Counted from the first letter of the stretch, positions 18,314-28,059 are shown. The stretch: DNA of 64,000 bases from DATFVJ01 sp963820395 (GCA_963820395.1 CAWGAE010000011.1:1-64000); one strand, 5' to 3'. Made by a program: numbers and translations. Notes: a model not told the origin generated them from the sequence alone.

Positions 18314-19185
18314 TTTCCTCGATCACGCATCCGCCGCCGCGCGGCAATGCAGCCTAATACCGGCTGCTGGACCTGGCCGGGCTGTGCGACAACCTGGTCG
18401 TCGGCGCGATGTCGTCTACCACCCGGGGCTGTTCGACCATCGGCTGGGATTGCGCACTGCCCAGCTCCCACGGCATCGGATCTGGTTCGCGGCTCAATTA
18501 CACCGACACCGCTAGCATGCCCAGTTGGTCATTGTTCGCCGAGCTGTTAGCAGCGAGCGCCATGATCATGTCGGAGCGGGGGAGTAGATATGCAGGATCC
18601 GATAACCGAATATCTCGCCTTCATAAGCCCACACCGTCCCGGTAGCCCGGATAGTCATTTGCGAGACGCCGAGGCCAAAGCCGCCTGGGTCGGAAAGCGT
18701 GGTCCTGGGAATCGGCCGGCCGTTTTTCACGGACACCAGACTCTCCAGCTGGGCGCTGCTGTTTTCCGGGCAGCTCAGCACCTTGATAGAGGGCGCGCAT
18801 CGCCAGCGCAGCCACGGCGCAGCAGATGCCGCGAGCGAAATGACATCGGCGCAGCCGGCGCCGCCTGTGCTTGATGACTTGCATGTCCCGCCGTCGCCTG
18901 CCCCCAGCTTGGCCGTCACGTCATGGCCGCCACGCCTGCTCCGTACCGATCTGAACCGAGCACGTACCACGGCAGGCACCGCGCGGTCAAGGTTCGGTCG
19001 TCCGCATAGCGCCAGGTCACCTTGTCAACGGCGGAAACCCGGGTGGAGTAAGGCAGTCGGCAGATACACCGGCCCGGCAACGCAAAGGACGTGATCCGCC
19101 CGGCCGAGAACGCTTGTCCTGTGTGAGGAGCATGAGATGGCCGTTGCGGACTGTGATCAGATGCACCGCGCGATACTCGAGGTGA
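18314..19185. other. degenerate stretch with a possible serine-hydrolase fragment
   Basis: I find no intact gene. On the minus strand around 18590-18690 a short stretch reads GFGLGVSQMTIRATG and WAYEGEIFGYR, which resembles the C-terminal part of beta-lactamase-family hydrolases, but without any catalytic motif. Other open frames on both strands show no family features. The region looks like eroded coding DNA. Confidence 0.35.
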
Positions 19186-20166
19186 TCACGAAACAACGCG
19201 AGGGAGCGCTCTGCGCAGGCCCTCGCTGCCTGCGGTGGTTCTCCCGCTGAAGCCCTGACCGGCGCGTTGTGCCCATTCCGCATCCGTGATGGTGTCCGGT
19301 TCAGCCGGAAGGTAATGGCTGAGTATGAGTTCGTGGACTCGCGCGCGTTCGGCGACGCCCCCCACCTCGGTGACATCGGTGTGCAGCGCGGCCATCCGTT
19401 CGAGGGCGGCACCGGTGGTGCCGTGCCGCTCAAGGTAGTCGAGGTCGGCAACCTGGTGTACGAGGATGTCGGCACCCTGGGCGAGGGCGATCAGATCGTC
19501 GTTCACGGTGGTGTCGCCAGAGAACACGACGGAACCGTCCGCGGTGTCGAAACGGTACGCGAGAGCCGGAACCGCCCGGCCGTGCGTCACTGCGACGGCG
19601 CTGACCTGAACAACTCCATCTTCGAAGACCACGACCGGAACCTGGGTGATGCCCTCAGTCCTTGCCGGGACGGGGATGTCGATTCCCCGGACGAGCGCGC
19701 CCGCGTCCGGCATGCGGGCGTCCAGCGGCATGACGTTCAGATGGTAGGCGTAGCCGGCGAGGATGTTCTCGACCAGGTCCATCGAGCCGGGGGCCGGTAG
19801 TTCCGGGTGGATCGTAGTCTCTCGATGGAAGGTGGCATCACCTGTTGGCAGCGCTTCGGGTCGCGACGGCCCGTAGACGCGGATCGGTGCGAGTGGGCCG
19901 TTATCGCCCACGCGGATGCCCCACGGATAAAGGAGCAGGCCGGCTAGATCACCGGTGTGGTCGGCATGAAGGTGGGTGAGGAACACGGCTTCCAAACAGG
20001 AGAAGTCGAGTCCCGCGTCGGCGAAGGCGGACGGCGACCCGCGACCGCAGTCGATGACGAAGATTCGTTCGTCGACGATGAGCGCTGACGAGGTCCCGGC
20101 GCGACCGGCGACGGGCATGGGTGCGCCCGCCGTTCCAAGCAGTACCAATTCGGTTGTCATGCTCAT
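19186..20166 (-). CDS. MBL-fold metallo-hydrolase
   Basis: The 326-residue protein is a metallo-beta-lactamase-fold hydrolase of the arylsulfatase/RNase Z-like type. The metal-binding motif is His65-x-His67-x-Asp69-His70 in THLHADHTGD, with the N-terminal LLGTAGAP and VIDCGRG strands, a later VVFSGDTTVNDD and the final ILSHYLP. The substrate is unknown. Two ATGs two codons apart are possible; I use the first of this pair, because a purine-rich GAAGAAGAG runs up to it, while the longer open frame upstream has no resemblance to the family. It stands alone on the minus strand. Confidence 0.85.
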   Translation of the reverse strand: MSMTTELVLLGTAGAPMPVAGRAGTSSALIVDERIFVIDCGRGSPSAFADAGLDFSCLEAVFLTHLHADHTGDLAGLLLYPWGIRVGDNGPLAPIRVYGPSRPEALPTGDATFHRETTIHPELPAPGSMDLVENILAGYAYHLNVMPLDARMPDAGALVRGIDIPVPARTEGITQVPVVVFEDGVVQVSAVAVTHGRAVPALAYRFDTADGSVVFSGDTTVNDDLIALAQGADILVHQVADLDYLERHGTTGAALERMAALHTDVTEVGGVAERARVHELILSHYLPAEPDTITDAEWAQRAGQGFSGRTTAGSEGLRRALPRVVS

Positions 20167-20541
20167 CTCTTCTTCCCGCTGTCTCGGTTGTGATCCTTTT
20201 GCACCGTGGCTTCGCACGGGGATTCTCGCAGCCTCCAGACACCTTGCGCGGCTTGGCGGCGACTGACCGCCGACTGCGGGCTGCGCTACGCCGCCGTCCT
20301 CCTGGGGTTCGTGAATTCCGAAGGAGTGTCACGCCTGAACTGTCAGCCATGTCCTGCGATGAGCCGACGTCGTCCGGCCACAGCATGCTGAGATCCCGCG
20401 CGATCAACCGTTCCGTTCGGCGTCCTCGCGCACGCGGGCGCGAACGCGGCGCCGGCGAACGGCGAGCGCCGTGGCGCAGCCGCAGCTCCTTTGGGTTGTT
20501 TGGCCCGCAGCCGAAGCACAGCGAGCTCCCACCGGCCGACG
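20167..20541. other. intergenic region
   Basis: It should contain the promoter of the minus-strand metallo-hydrolase gene. No gene, RNA or repeat could be supported here. Confidence 0.4.
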
Positions 20542-21262
20542 TTAGGCCGGTGGGATGTTGGCGTTGAGGTGGAACACGTTGTCCGGATCGTAGTCGGCCT
20601 TGATCCTCGCCAGCTGTGTGTACTTGGCCGTGCCGTAGCTTCCGCGGACTCGGTCGTTCTGGTATTCGGCCGTGCCGTTGACGTAGCCGTCCCCGTTGCC
20701 GATGGCGTGCGGTTGCAGCGCCTTCCAGCGGTCGCGGACCCAGCCGCGATCCGCGGCGAGCAGATCGGTGTCCGGCGCGAAGCCGGTGATGAAGGTGCCG
20801 TAGCGGGGCGAACGCCCGCCGCTGAATGCGGTTTCGTCGTCGCCGACCCGGCCGTAGGGGCCGTCGAGCCGGTAGAACAGCAGCGCCGACATCGGCGAGT
20901 TCTTACGCGGGACGTGTTCGGTGATCACCTCGATCACCGAGTCGGACAGGTCCTCGATGTAGGTCCCCTTCTCATAGGAGTAAAAGCCCCACGCAAGGCC
21001 CTCGTCGAGCAGCTTCTGCAGCGCGACGTAGGGCATCGGGGTGACCATGTCGAACAGTGGTGGGACGCTCTCGCGGATTCTGGGTGACGAGCTGGGCGTG
21101 CTCCTGCGCGGATCCGAATCCGGTCAGCATTAGCACGTAGCCGGGCGTGAAGTGGTGCTGTTCGGGGACGAAGGGTGCCGGCGGCGCGTTCAGACCGCCG
21201 AATACGGCATTGATGTCCGGCGGCATCGCCGCGTCCGCGGTGATCTCGCGGGCCAGCCGCAA
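20542..21262 (-). pseudogene. C-terminal fragment of a BBE-type FAD-linked oxidase, frameshifted
   Basis: The C-terminal half of a berberine-bridge-enzyme-like oxidase is recognisable: a segment HHFTPGYVLMLTGFG in one frame and then VTPMPYVALQKLLDEG through the BBE domain ending in ADYDPDNVFHLNANI in another. The frame changes near 21090, where one base more or less would join AQLVTQ to RESVPPLFDM. The whole FAD-binding N-terminal domain is absent. A complete relative is encoded at 24533-25963, so this may be the remains of a paralogue or of a duplicated cluster. Confidence 0.85.
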
Positions 21263-21716
21263 CGCCTCCTGACCCTGGTCAGAACGTCCGAGCGACGTCG
21301 CTCACACATGGAGCGGCGTTTGGGGGTACCCCACCCAATTGGTTATTTGTGTGTCACCATCCCAATCGTCCCGATTTGCACTGGTTCACCAGGCCGAGCG
21401 TGACGGCTCGGACCCCACGCGGCCGGTCGCCCGGTCGGGGCCCGCGCGGCGGCCTGACCCGCTGTGGGTTGACATTTACCTTGTGGACGACCGGGTGTTC
21501 ATGTCGATCATGTTCCGAGACCGCAGCGCCCAGGGCCGGCTCGAGGGCCTCGCCCCAGGCGCGGATCTCGTCCCGGATCGGGCTTGGAAACGGTAGCGGC
21601 GACGGGCCAGCCACTTGTCGATAACGCGGCCCTCGGCGGCGTGCACGGCGCCGACGTCATTACTGTGCCCTCAACGGCCCTCACGGGCGTGGCGAATTGG
21701 CCGAGGCGGAGGTCGG
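21263..21716. other. degenerate stretch upstream of the tetR gene
   Basis: No gene can be supported. A short plus-strand stretch near 21470 (WVDIYLVDDRVFMSIMFRD) looks protein-like but is unrecognised and has no good start. The tetR promoter should lie at the right end, before the GGAGG site. Confidence 0.35.
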
Positions 21717-22394
21717 GTGTCGAGCGAGGGTGCGGATCCGGCCGAGAGGCGTGTCGACGGGTTGCGCAAGGTGCCGTTGAGCAATCCGCAGCGGCGCCAG
21801 GAAGTGTTCGATGCCGTGCTGGCTCTGCTGGCCGAGGTGGGGTATGAACGGTGCACGATCGATCTGGTCGCGCGACGCGCGCGGGCCAGCAAGGCCACGT
21901 TGTATGAGCGCTGGCCCTCGAAGGCGGAACTGGTGGTGGATGCCTTCCAGTCCCACCAGCCGGTGCTTGCCGAACCGGCTGCGGGCTCGTTCCCCGACAC
22001 CGTGCGCCGCGTGCTGATGTCGTGGCTGGCGGCCCAGAGCGGTGACATCCGCGGGCTGATGCTCGCGTTGCTGGAGGGCAGCAGGCGGGATGAGCAGCTC
22101 GCCCGGCTGCGACGCGAGCGGCTCAGCGACCCGCTGCGGCGGGCCGCGCGTGTTGCCCTGGACAGAGCACGGCAGCGGGGCGAGATCCCCGAGGGTGTGG
22201 ACGACGAGCTGCTGATCGAACTCCCGTTCGCCCTGTTGTTTGTGCACGTGCTGATCCTGGGTGAGCAGCCGGGGCGCGAGCTGATCGACCGGATCGTGGA
22301 CGGAGCACTCGTTCCCTTGCTCGGCCCGCGGGCCGAGCAAGGGAACGAACCGCAGCGCGCCGGCGGCGGACCGGGCGGGCTGCGGTCGCATTGA
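21717..22394 (+). CDS. TetR/AcrR family transcriptional regulator
   Basis: The 225-residue protein has the TetR helix-turn-helix near residues 25-70: a helix FDAVLALLAEVGYERCTI, then LVARRARASKATLYERWPSK. The C-terminal ligand domain has no assigned ligand. The GTG start is preceded by GGAGG; the frame is open for 34 more codons upstream, but these do not look like protein. It precedes the P450 gene in the same direction by 130 bases, so it is the obvious candidate regulator of the P450-ferredoxin genes. The last 29 codons run through a perfect palindrome, so the natural C-terminus may have been extended. Confidence 0.88.
   Translation: MSSEGADPAERRVDGLRKVPLSNPQRRQEVFDAVLALLAEVGYERCTIDLVARRARASKATLYERWPSKAELVVDAFQSHQPVLAEPAAGSFPDTVRRVLMSWLAAQSGDIRGLMLALLEGSRRDEQLARLRRERLSDPLRRAARVALDRARQRGEIPEGVDDELLIELPFALLFVHVLILGEQPGRELIDRIVDGALVPLLGPRAEQGNEPQRAGGGPGGLRSH
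22309..22348. terminator. perfect 40-bp palindrome at the 3' end of tetR
   Basis: The half-site TCGTTCCCTTGCTCGGCCCG is followed directly by its exact reverse complement. As RNA it makes a very stable hairpin on either strand. It lies inside the last codons of tetR and about 180 bases before the P450 start, so it could end transcription between the two genes or act as a binding site. No T-tract follows. Confidence 0.6.
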
Positions 22395-22524
22395 TGCGAT
22401 ACCGCGATAGAACGGGACCGTACTATCCTGAGAGACAGCGGCCTTGGTGGTACCCCGGTTGACAGCGATCGCTGACGCGGCAGCGGGAACTGCCGACCGG
22501 GCTGGATCGGAGGGAGAGCTCCCG

Positions 22525-23754
22525 ATGTCCGCGACTTCCCCTGCATCGTTTTCCCCAGCGTCTTGCCCGGCGTCCCTGCCGACGCGTCGCAGCGGCCTGT
22601 TCGATCCGCCCGGCGAGTACCGGCTGCTGCGCGAGGAGGAGCCGGTCAGCAGGCTGGCTTTTCCCGACGGGAAGGTCGGCTGGCTGCTCACCCGGCATGA
22701 GGACGTCCGCGCGTTGCTGGCGGACGACCGGTTCAGCTCGGACCGGCTGCGGGCCTCCTCGCCGGTGCGGAACTTCCCGATGCGCCGCGATGAGCCCGCG
22801 TTCCGGGTCGGCTCGCTGATCAGCATGGACCCTCCGGAGCACACCCACTACCGGCGGATGCTTACGCGCTACTTCACGGTGCGGCGGATGCGCGAGCTGG
22901 CGCCGAGGATCGGGCAGATCGTCTCGGAGCACCTGGACGCGATGGAGCGCAGCGGTCCCCCGGCAGATCTGGTACCGGCTTTCGCGCGCCCGATCCCCTC
23001 GCTGGTGATCTGCGAGCTGCTCGGCGTGCCGTACGAGGACAGGGCGATGTTCCAGCGGTGCACCTCGACCCTGCTCAGACTCGACGCCGGCGAGGACGCG
23101 ATGTTCGCGGCGCGGGACGAGCTGTGGCAGTACATGCGCGACCTGGTGGCCACCAAGCGGCAGCACCCGGACGGCGCGCTGCTCGCCAACCTGATCCAGG
23201 GCGTTCCGGATAGCGCGCTCACCGGCGAGAGTCTGGCCGGTATCGGGCTGCTGCTGCTGGCCGCAGGTCACGAGACCACCGCGAACATGCTCGCGCTCGG
23301 CACCTTCGCCCTCCTCCGCCACCCCGATCAGCTCCGTGCCCTGCGCGAGAACGCCGACCTGGCCGACAGCGCGGTGGAGGAACTGCTGCGCTACCTCACC
23401 ATCGTGCAGTTCGGCACCGTCCGGGTCGCCCGCCAAGACGTCGACATCGCCGGCCAGCACATCCGCGCGGGCGAGACGGTCGTCGCCTCGCTCACCGCCG
23501 CCAACAGAGACCCGGCGCAATTCACCGAACCCGACGAACTGGATCTCGCCCGGCCCGCATCACAGCACGTCGCCTTCGGGCATGGGATCCACCAGTGCCT
23601 GGGCCAGCAGCTCGCCCGGGTGGAGATGACGATCGCCTACCCGGCCCTGTTCCGGCGCTTCCCCGCGCTTGACCTGGCCGTACCACCCGGCCAGGTGCCG
23701 ATGCGCGACGATATGTTCATCTACGGCGTCCACCGGCTCCCCGTCACCTGGTAG
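22525..23754 (+). CDS. cytochrome P450
   Basis: The 409-residue protein is a complete bacterial class I P450: the oxygen-activation motif Ala247-Gly-His-Glu-Thr-Thr, the ExxR pair Glu286/Arg289, and the haem loop FGHGIHQCLG with ligand Cys358. The early HTHYRRMLTRYFT segment is also typical. The ATG is preceded by GGAGGGAG. The next gene encodes a 3Fe-4S ferredoxin 13 bases later, its likely electron donor. The substrate is unknown; the nearby FAD-linked oxidase hints at oxidative tailoring of a small molecule. A ferredoxin reductase is not in the window. Confidence 0.95.
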   Translation: MSATSPASFSPASCPASLPTRRSGLFDPPGEYRLLREEEPVSRLAFPDGKVGWLLTRHEDVRALLADDRFSSDRLRASSPVRNFPMRRDEPAFRVGSLISMDPPEHTHYRRMLTRYFTVRRMRELAPRIGQIVSEHLDAMERSGPPADLVPAFARPIPSLVICELLGVPYEDRAMFQRCTSTLLRLDAGEDAMFAARDELWQYMRDLVATKRQHPDGALLANLIQGVPDSALTGESLAGIGLLLLAAGHETTANMLALGTFALLRHPDQLRALRENADLADSAVEELLRYLTIVQFGTVRVARQDVDIAGQHIRAGETVVASLTAANRDPAQFTEPDELDLARPASQHVAFGHGIHQCLGQQLARVEMTIAYPALFRRFPALDLAVPPGQVPMRDDMFIYGVHRLPVTW

Positions 23755-23767
23755 GGGTGATCATGCC

Positions 23768-23974
23768 ATGAGAATCCAGGTGGACCGCGACCGCTGCCGC
23801 GGTGCCGGGCAGTGCGCACTCAACGCGCCCGAGCTCTTCGACCAGTCGGAGGAGGACGGTACCGTCGTCGTCCTCGATGAGCAGCCCCCGCCCGCACTCC
23901 ATGAGCGGGCACGTCTCGCCGCGGCCTTGTGCCCGAACACCGTCATCGGCCTCCTCGAAACCCCGAGCACCTAG
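23768..23974 (+). CDS. 3Fe-4S ferredoxin
   Basis: This 68-residue protein is a small actinobacterial ferredoxin that passes electrons to P450s. The cluster ligands are the cysteines in DRCRGAGQCAL and the later LCPNTVIG; the CxxGxxC spacing with Gly or Ala in place of one Cys marks a 3Fe-4S type. It starts 13 bases after the P450 stop and is surely translated from the same message. Confidence 0.92.
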   Translation: MRIQVDRDRCRGAGQCALNAPELFDQSEEDGTVVVLDEQPPPALHERARLAAALCPNTVIGLLETPST

Positions 23975-24532
23975 CTCGCCAGGCCAGCGGCTTCGGCTTC
24001 CTGGGCGGGCGTTCCACCAGGTACACAGTGAGGTCCGTATTACCGATGGCTGGCGCACCAAGGCCTTCTCGGGCATCCCGGTGGGTGACGGCTACGAGGT
24101 CGAGGTCAACGAATTCGACTGGCAGGACGACGGCGGCGTCCGCGACGACCAGCACGGAGTGACGATCCGCCACTGGAGCCGGGCGCACAACATGAGTGGC
24201 GCCACCGGCTACCGGCAACCGCCCGGCGGTGCGCGCGTTCCCCCGAAGCTGGTGGGCAAGAAAGGCCCCATCGCCATGCTGCTCAATGCCAAGCTGCCCT
24301 CCGACGCATTGCAGGACCTCACGCGAGCCTCCCGCGCGGTCGCGGAGGCTTCGTGAGAGCTCACCTCCGCCGTCGTGGACCAGGCGATCCCCACTAAAGC
24401 ACTCGGCGGTGCCGCCGCGAGCGGACGCCGCGACCCGGGCGGTCGGCAAGGCCTTCGGCGCCGTCGCCGGGGATCAGCGCTGGCACGCGGGTCATGTAAG
24501 GGCCGTGGATCTCGCCGGGGTACAGCCTCAGG
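23975..24532. other. unrecognised coding remnant after the ferredoxin gene
   Basis: From about 24010 to 24356 the plus strand carries a protein-like open stretch (VRITDGWRTKAFSGIPVGDG, later IRHWSRAHNMSG) that ends in a normal stop but has no start codon of its own. I do not recognise the family. It may be the C-terminus of a gene lost by deletion. The remaining 170 bases show nothing I can support. Confidence 0.35.
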
Positions 24533-25963
24533 TCACGTTCCTGCGGCCGCCGCGCTGGACCTGCTGGCGGGCTCGATGTTCTGGTTGATGTGGAAAGTGT
24601 TGTCCGGGTCGTAGCGTTCTTTGACCTGGGTGAGCCGGTCATAGTTGCCGCGGTAGGACGCTTTGACCCGGTCGTGGCCCTCGTTCATCATGAAGTTGAT
24701 ATAGGCGCCGCCTGCCGAGGCCGGGTGCAGTTCCTGCCAGTAGTCCCGGGCCCATTGCGAGATGAGTTCGGCGTTGGCCGGATCCGGGTCGACGCCCACG
24801 ATGACACCTGCCCAGCCGCCGTCCCGGTAGGCGAAGGCTGTCGCGTCTTCTGGCACGCGGCTGGCCGCGCCGTCGATGGGATACATGTGCATGGTGGAGT
24901 GCCCGGTCGGCAACCGCGCGCCGTACTTGGTGTGCACGTCGATCGCGGCGTCGGAGATCTCGTTGAAGAAGTCCGCCCGCCAGTACCACTGCAGCCCCGC
25001 CGGGTAGAGACCGTCGAACGCGCTCTGCAGCACGTTGAACGGCATGTCGTGCAAACCCACCAGCAGCGGCGAGCCGTACGTCCTGACGGGCTCGAGCACC
25101 TCGTCGGCCCGGTCGTGCGATCCGGTGTAGCACCAGACGATGGCGCACGACTTGCGGCCCCACAGCGCCTCAGGGAACGGCGGCGCGGGCGGGATGGTGA
25201 TCAGCCCGATCCAGCCGCTCAGCTCCTCCGGCAGCGACGGCAGCAGCTCCCGGTACCAGCGCATCACCTCGGCGGTGTCGGCGAAGTCGTACAGGACCGG
25301 GCCACCGATGATCGTGCCGCCCGCACCGATATCGTGGCAGCGGAACGTGAACGAGGTGACAACGCCGAAGTTCCCGCCGCCGCCGCGCAGGGCCCAGAAC
25401 AGGTCGGGGTGCGAGCTCGCACTGGCCGACACGAAGGTGCCGTCGGCGAGCACCACGTCGGCGGCGAGGAGGTTGTCGACGGTCAGACCGAAACGGCGGG
25501 ACAGGTAGCCGATGCCGCCGCCGAGCGTCAGGCCGGCCACACCGGTCGACGCCAGGAAGCCGGAGGGAGTGGCCATGCCGAACCCTCCGGTCGCGTGGTC
25601 GACGTCTGCCCAGGCGCATCCGGCGTCCACCCGGACCGTGTGGTTCCCGGGATCGACCGTGGTGCTGCGGAGCTGGGAAAGGTCGATGACCAAGGCGCCG
25701 TCCCACACCCCGAACCCGGCCGCGTGGTGACCGCCGCCCCGGACGGCGATCTCGAGGCCGTGTTCGCGGCCGAAACGTACGCAGGCGATGACGTCGACGG
25801 TGTCCCGGCAGCGCGCGATAGCCGCCGGGTGCTTGTCGATCATGGCGTTGTAGACGGCGCGCGCCTCCCCGTACCCCGGGTCTCCCGGCAGGATCAGGTC
25901 ACCGCGCAGGGCAGCGGCCAGTCCCTCATACGGTGCCGTGCGTGTGCTGGCTGTGGTGGTCAT
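24533..25963 (-). CDS. FAD-linked oxidase with BBE domain
   Basis: The 476-residue protein is complete: an N-terminal FAD-binding PCMH domain with the flavin-linking His in RGGGHHAAGFGVWDG (residues 76-90), GVAGLTLGGGIGYLSRRFGL, ALRGGGGNFGVVTSFTF, and a C-terminal BBE domain ending in RYDPDNTFHINQNI. The usual second flavin-linking cysteine (CPTVG) is replaced by ASTGV, so the flavin is probably attached through one bond. Such enzymes oxidise carbohydrates, alkaloids or polyketides; the substrate is open. It is transcribed towards the P450-ferredoxin pair and may act with it. Confidence 0.92.
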   Translation of the reverse strand: MTTTASTRTAPYEGLAAALRGDLILPGDPGYGEARAVYNAMIDKHPAAIARCRDTVDVIACVRFGREHGLEIAVRGGGHHAAGFGVWDGALVIDLSQLRSTTVDPGNHTVRVDAGCAWADVDHATGGFGMATPSGFLASTGVAGLTLGGGIGYLSRRFGLTVDNLLAADVVLADGTFVSASASSHPDLFWALRGGGGNFGVVTSFTFRCHDIGAGGTIIGGPVLYDFADTAEVMRWYRELLPSLPEELSGWIGLITIPPAPPFPEALWGRKSCAIVWCYTGSHDRADEVLEPVRTYGSPLLVGLHDMPFNVLQSAFDGLYPAGLQWYWRADFFNEISDAAIDVHTKYGARLPTGHSTMHMYPIDGAASRVPEDATAFAYRDGGWAGVIVGVDPDPANAELISQWARDYWQELHPASAGGAYINFMMNEGHDRVKASYRGNYDRLTQVKERYDPDNTFHINQNIEPASRSSAAAAGT

Positions 25964-26226
25964 GTGGTTCCCCCTCGGGTGTTTGGTCGGGATGTACCGA
26001 AGTTAGGACCCGCCGCGTTCGCGCATCGTTCGCGGCAACCCGTTCGCGTCAGGCAGCAGGAAAAACGCAGGCGCCTGGCCGCGGGGCGTGGCTGAGGCGC
26101 CCAAGAACGGATGATCTGCATGCCGCAACCTGTGCGGTCGGCACGGATCTCAGCAGCTCCCGAATCGGCGGGGAGACGCGCCTGACACCCCGGCACAAAG
26201 TGCCCGGGGTGTCAGGAACCGGGGTG

Positions 26227-27429
26227 CTACTGGCCCCGGCGGTGAGTGGATCCGGCGGCGGCGACCGCCGCGTCCACGATAGCCTCAAGCCGACGGCTAT
26301 GCGCACCGCGCCAGTAGACGCGGCTGCACGCCGCGCAGCGCGAAAAGGTGTCATGAGTGCGCCGGGTCCCGGGTAGCAGCATCTGCTCGACGTCGCGTTT
26401 GCTGACCGGTGACAGCGGCCCGTTGCACGCCGTGCACCGGGTCCAGGGGGCCAGCGGCGGAGCGAATCTGTCCAGCACGTCGGCGAGCTGCTCGTCCGGG
26501 GCCGCGCCCCTAACGTACGCCCCGAGCCACAGCTTCCTGCGGCGCAGCAGCCCGCGGTCTTGGGTCAGCAGCACCCGCCGCCCGGCGTTCGCCTGCCCGA
26601 TCAGTGCGTCATCGTCAACGTCGTTGCGATAGGCGGCGTCGACGCCGACAAGCCGCAGCCGGCGGGCCAGCGTCCCGAGGTGGACGTCGAGAACGAAACG
26701 CGCAGCCGGCAGCCGCTGCGGGCGACGTACCGCGCGCACATCCACGGCATCACCGGCACCTGGCCGGTAGGCGGGCGCCACCAGCTGACCGTTAAGGGTT
26801 AGGCCGCCCACCTCGGGTAGCGGTACGCCAAGCGACTCGACCACGTGGCCAACCGACGACGTCCCGTCGCAGGCTGCCCGCAGCTGCCCGGACCGATGCC
26901 GTGGTGCCAGGAACAACCGCAGCTCAGCCGCGATCCGGACCTCCACCTCTGGTCTGCCCACCCTCACAGCATGCCCGGGGGCGTACTGCTCTGAATAGAC
27001 CTGCTTGGCGTGGATCGCCGCATCGCCGGACCCGCCGCGTACGGTGAAGTCATCGGCGCCAAGCAACACCGTCCGCCCGTCGATGCGCGCCGTTCCCGCG
27101 ACGAAGTTGGCCGGCAAGATCGAGATGAGACAGCCGCTGCCGTCGTAGTCGCCGAATCCGGTAGAAGCACCGATCTCGGCGAAGCTGCCGGGGTCAGCCA
27201 GCCGCTCGATGCGCTCACGCACGGTGAGCCGGCCCGAGGCGCGCTGGCGTTCGACCTTCTCCGGCCCACCCATGGCCCGGGCCAGCTCCCGGCGATGGCG
27301 GATCTCTTCGATCTCCGGTACCCAGCCTTCTGCCTGGTGGGCGCGCGGCGCCTTCGCTCGATCATCTGCTCCGCTCACATCCGCCTCCGTCAACATTCTC
27401 GCCCGCGCCCTGCGGGGCAAAACGGTCAC
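26227..27429 (-). CDS. in-frame fusion: acyl-CoA carboxyltransferase N-terminus + Mut7-C RNAse-domain protein
   Basis: The 400-codon frame joins two unrelated parts. Residues about 35-145 match the start of the propionyl/acetyl-CoA carboxylase beta subunit (RHRRELARAMGGPEKVERQR, then SGRLTVRERIERLADPGSF). This part stops after KQVYSEQYA, well short of a working enzyme. The rest is a complete Mut7-C protein: a ubiquitin-like domain (VEVRIAAELRLFLAPRHR), a PIN-like domain (FVLDVHLGTLARRLRLVG, LLTQDRGLL) and a zinc ribbon (CTACNG, CAACSRVYW). A GTG at 26967 could start the Mut7-C part alone, giving 246 residues; this may be the native start. Whether the fusion is translated is unknown. Confidence 0.8.
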   Translation of the reverse strand: MTVLPRRARARMLTEADVSGADDRAKAPRAHQAEGWVPEIEEIRHRRELARAMGGPEKVERQRASGRLTVRERIERLADPGSFAEIGASTGFGDYDGSGCLISILPANFVAGTARIDGRTVLLGADDFTVRGGSGDAAIHAKQVYSEQYAPGHAVRVGRPEVEVRIAAELRLFLAPRHRSGQLRAACDGTSSVGHVVESLGVPLPEVGGLTLNGQLVAPAYRPGAGDAVDVRAVRRPQRLPAARFVLDVHLGTLARRLRLVGVDAAYRNDVDDDALIGQANAGRRVLLTQDRGLLRRRKLWLGAYVRGAAPDEQLADVLDRFAPPLAPWTRCTACNGPLSPVSKRDVEQMLLPGTRRTHDTFSRCAACSRVYWRGAHSRRLEAIVDAAVAAAGSTHRRGQ

Positions 27430-27439
27430 CGGACAGCTC

Positions 27440-28058
27440 CCAATTGCCGCCCGCGCCGGTGCTTGAGCGGCTGGGCCGGAACCTGGGCCAGCTGTTCCCC
27501 GTAGGGGGCCAGCAGCTGTTCGATCACGGCGGTGAGCTGGTCGATGCCGACGTTGACCCGGTCGATGCGGGCCAGCATCGTGGCGAGCAGGGCGGCGTGG
27601 TCTTCGGTGAAGAACTCCGCGCCTTCCAGCGCCTCTTCCAGCTGGCTGATCTTGCGGCGGCCGCGGTGCGGGCCAGCTGGGCCAGGACCTTGGGGTTGCG
27701 CGCCCCGGCGATGAGGTGGTCCATGATGTCCCGGCCGGTCACCCCCCGTGCAGGCCGGTGACGACGGATGCAGCTTGATCGCGGCCGGTTCCAGCAGCTT
27801 TTCCGTGCGCTGCTTTCCGGGTCGGTTCCTCGGTCAGGTCCTGCCGGTACCGGGTGTGCAGCCGGATCAAGCGGAACTCGGGCGTGGCCACGAAGCAGGA
27901 GGTGACCGCGCCGCGCTCGAAGCACGCCGCCAGCCACCGCGAGTCAGCCGGATCACACTTGGGCCGGCCGGGCAGGTTCTTAACCTGCCCGGCGTCGGCC
28001 AGCACGCGGTCGAACCCCCTCGGCCTCCAGCCGGTTAACGCCGAGTTTCTCGATGAGC
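27440..28058 (-). pseudogene. IS110-family transposase remnant
   Basis: Pieces in different frames spell the N-terminal and middle parts of an IS110 transposase: EKLGVNRLEAEG, then VLADAGQVKNLPGRPKCDP, AACFERGAVTSCFVATPEF, VTGRDIMDHLIAGARNPKVL and DRVNVGIDQLTAVIEQLLAP. At least three frame changes are needed. The C-terminal Tnp20 domain is missing. The left end abuts the Mut7-C fusion gene region and the right end runs directly into an alpha/beta-hydrolase fragment. Confidence 0.85.
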
Positions 28059-28059
28059 G

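Noticed and set aside
24590..26095. 501-codon plus-strand open frame opposite the BBE oxidase
   Set aside because: It mirrors the real minus-strand gene and has no protein-like features of its own.
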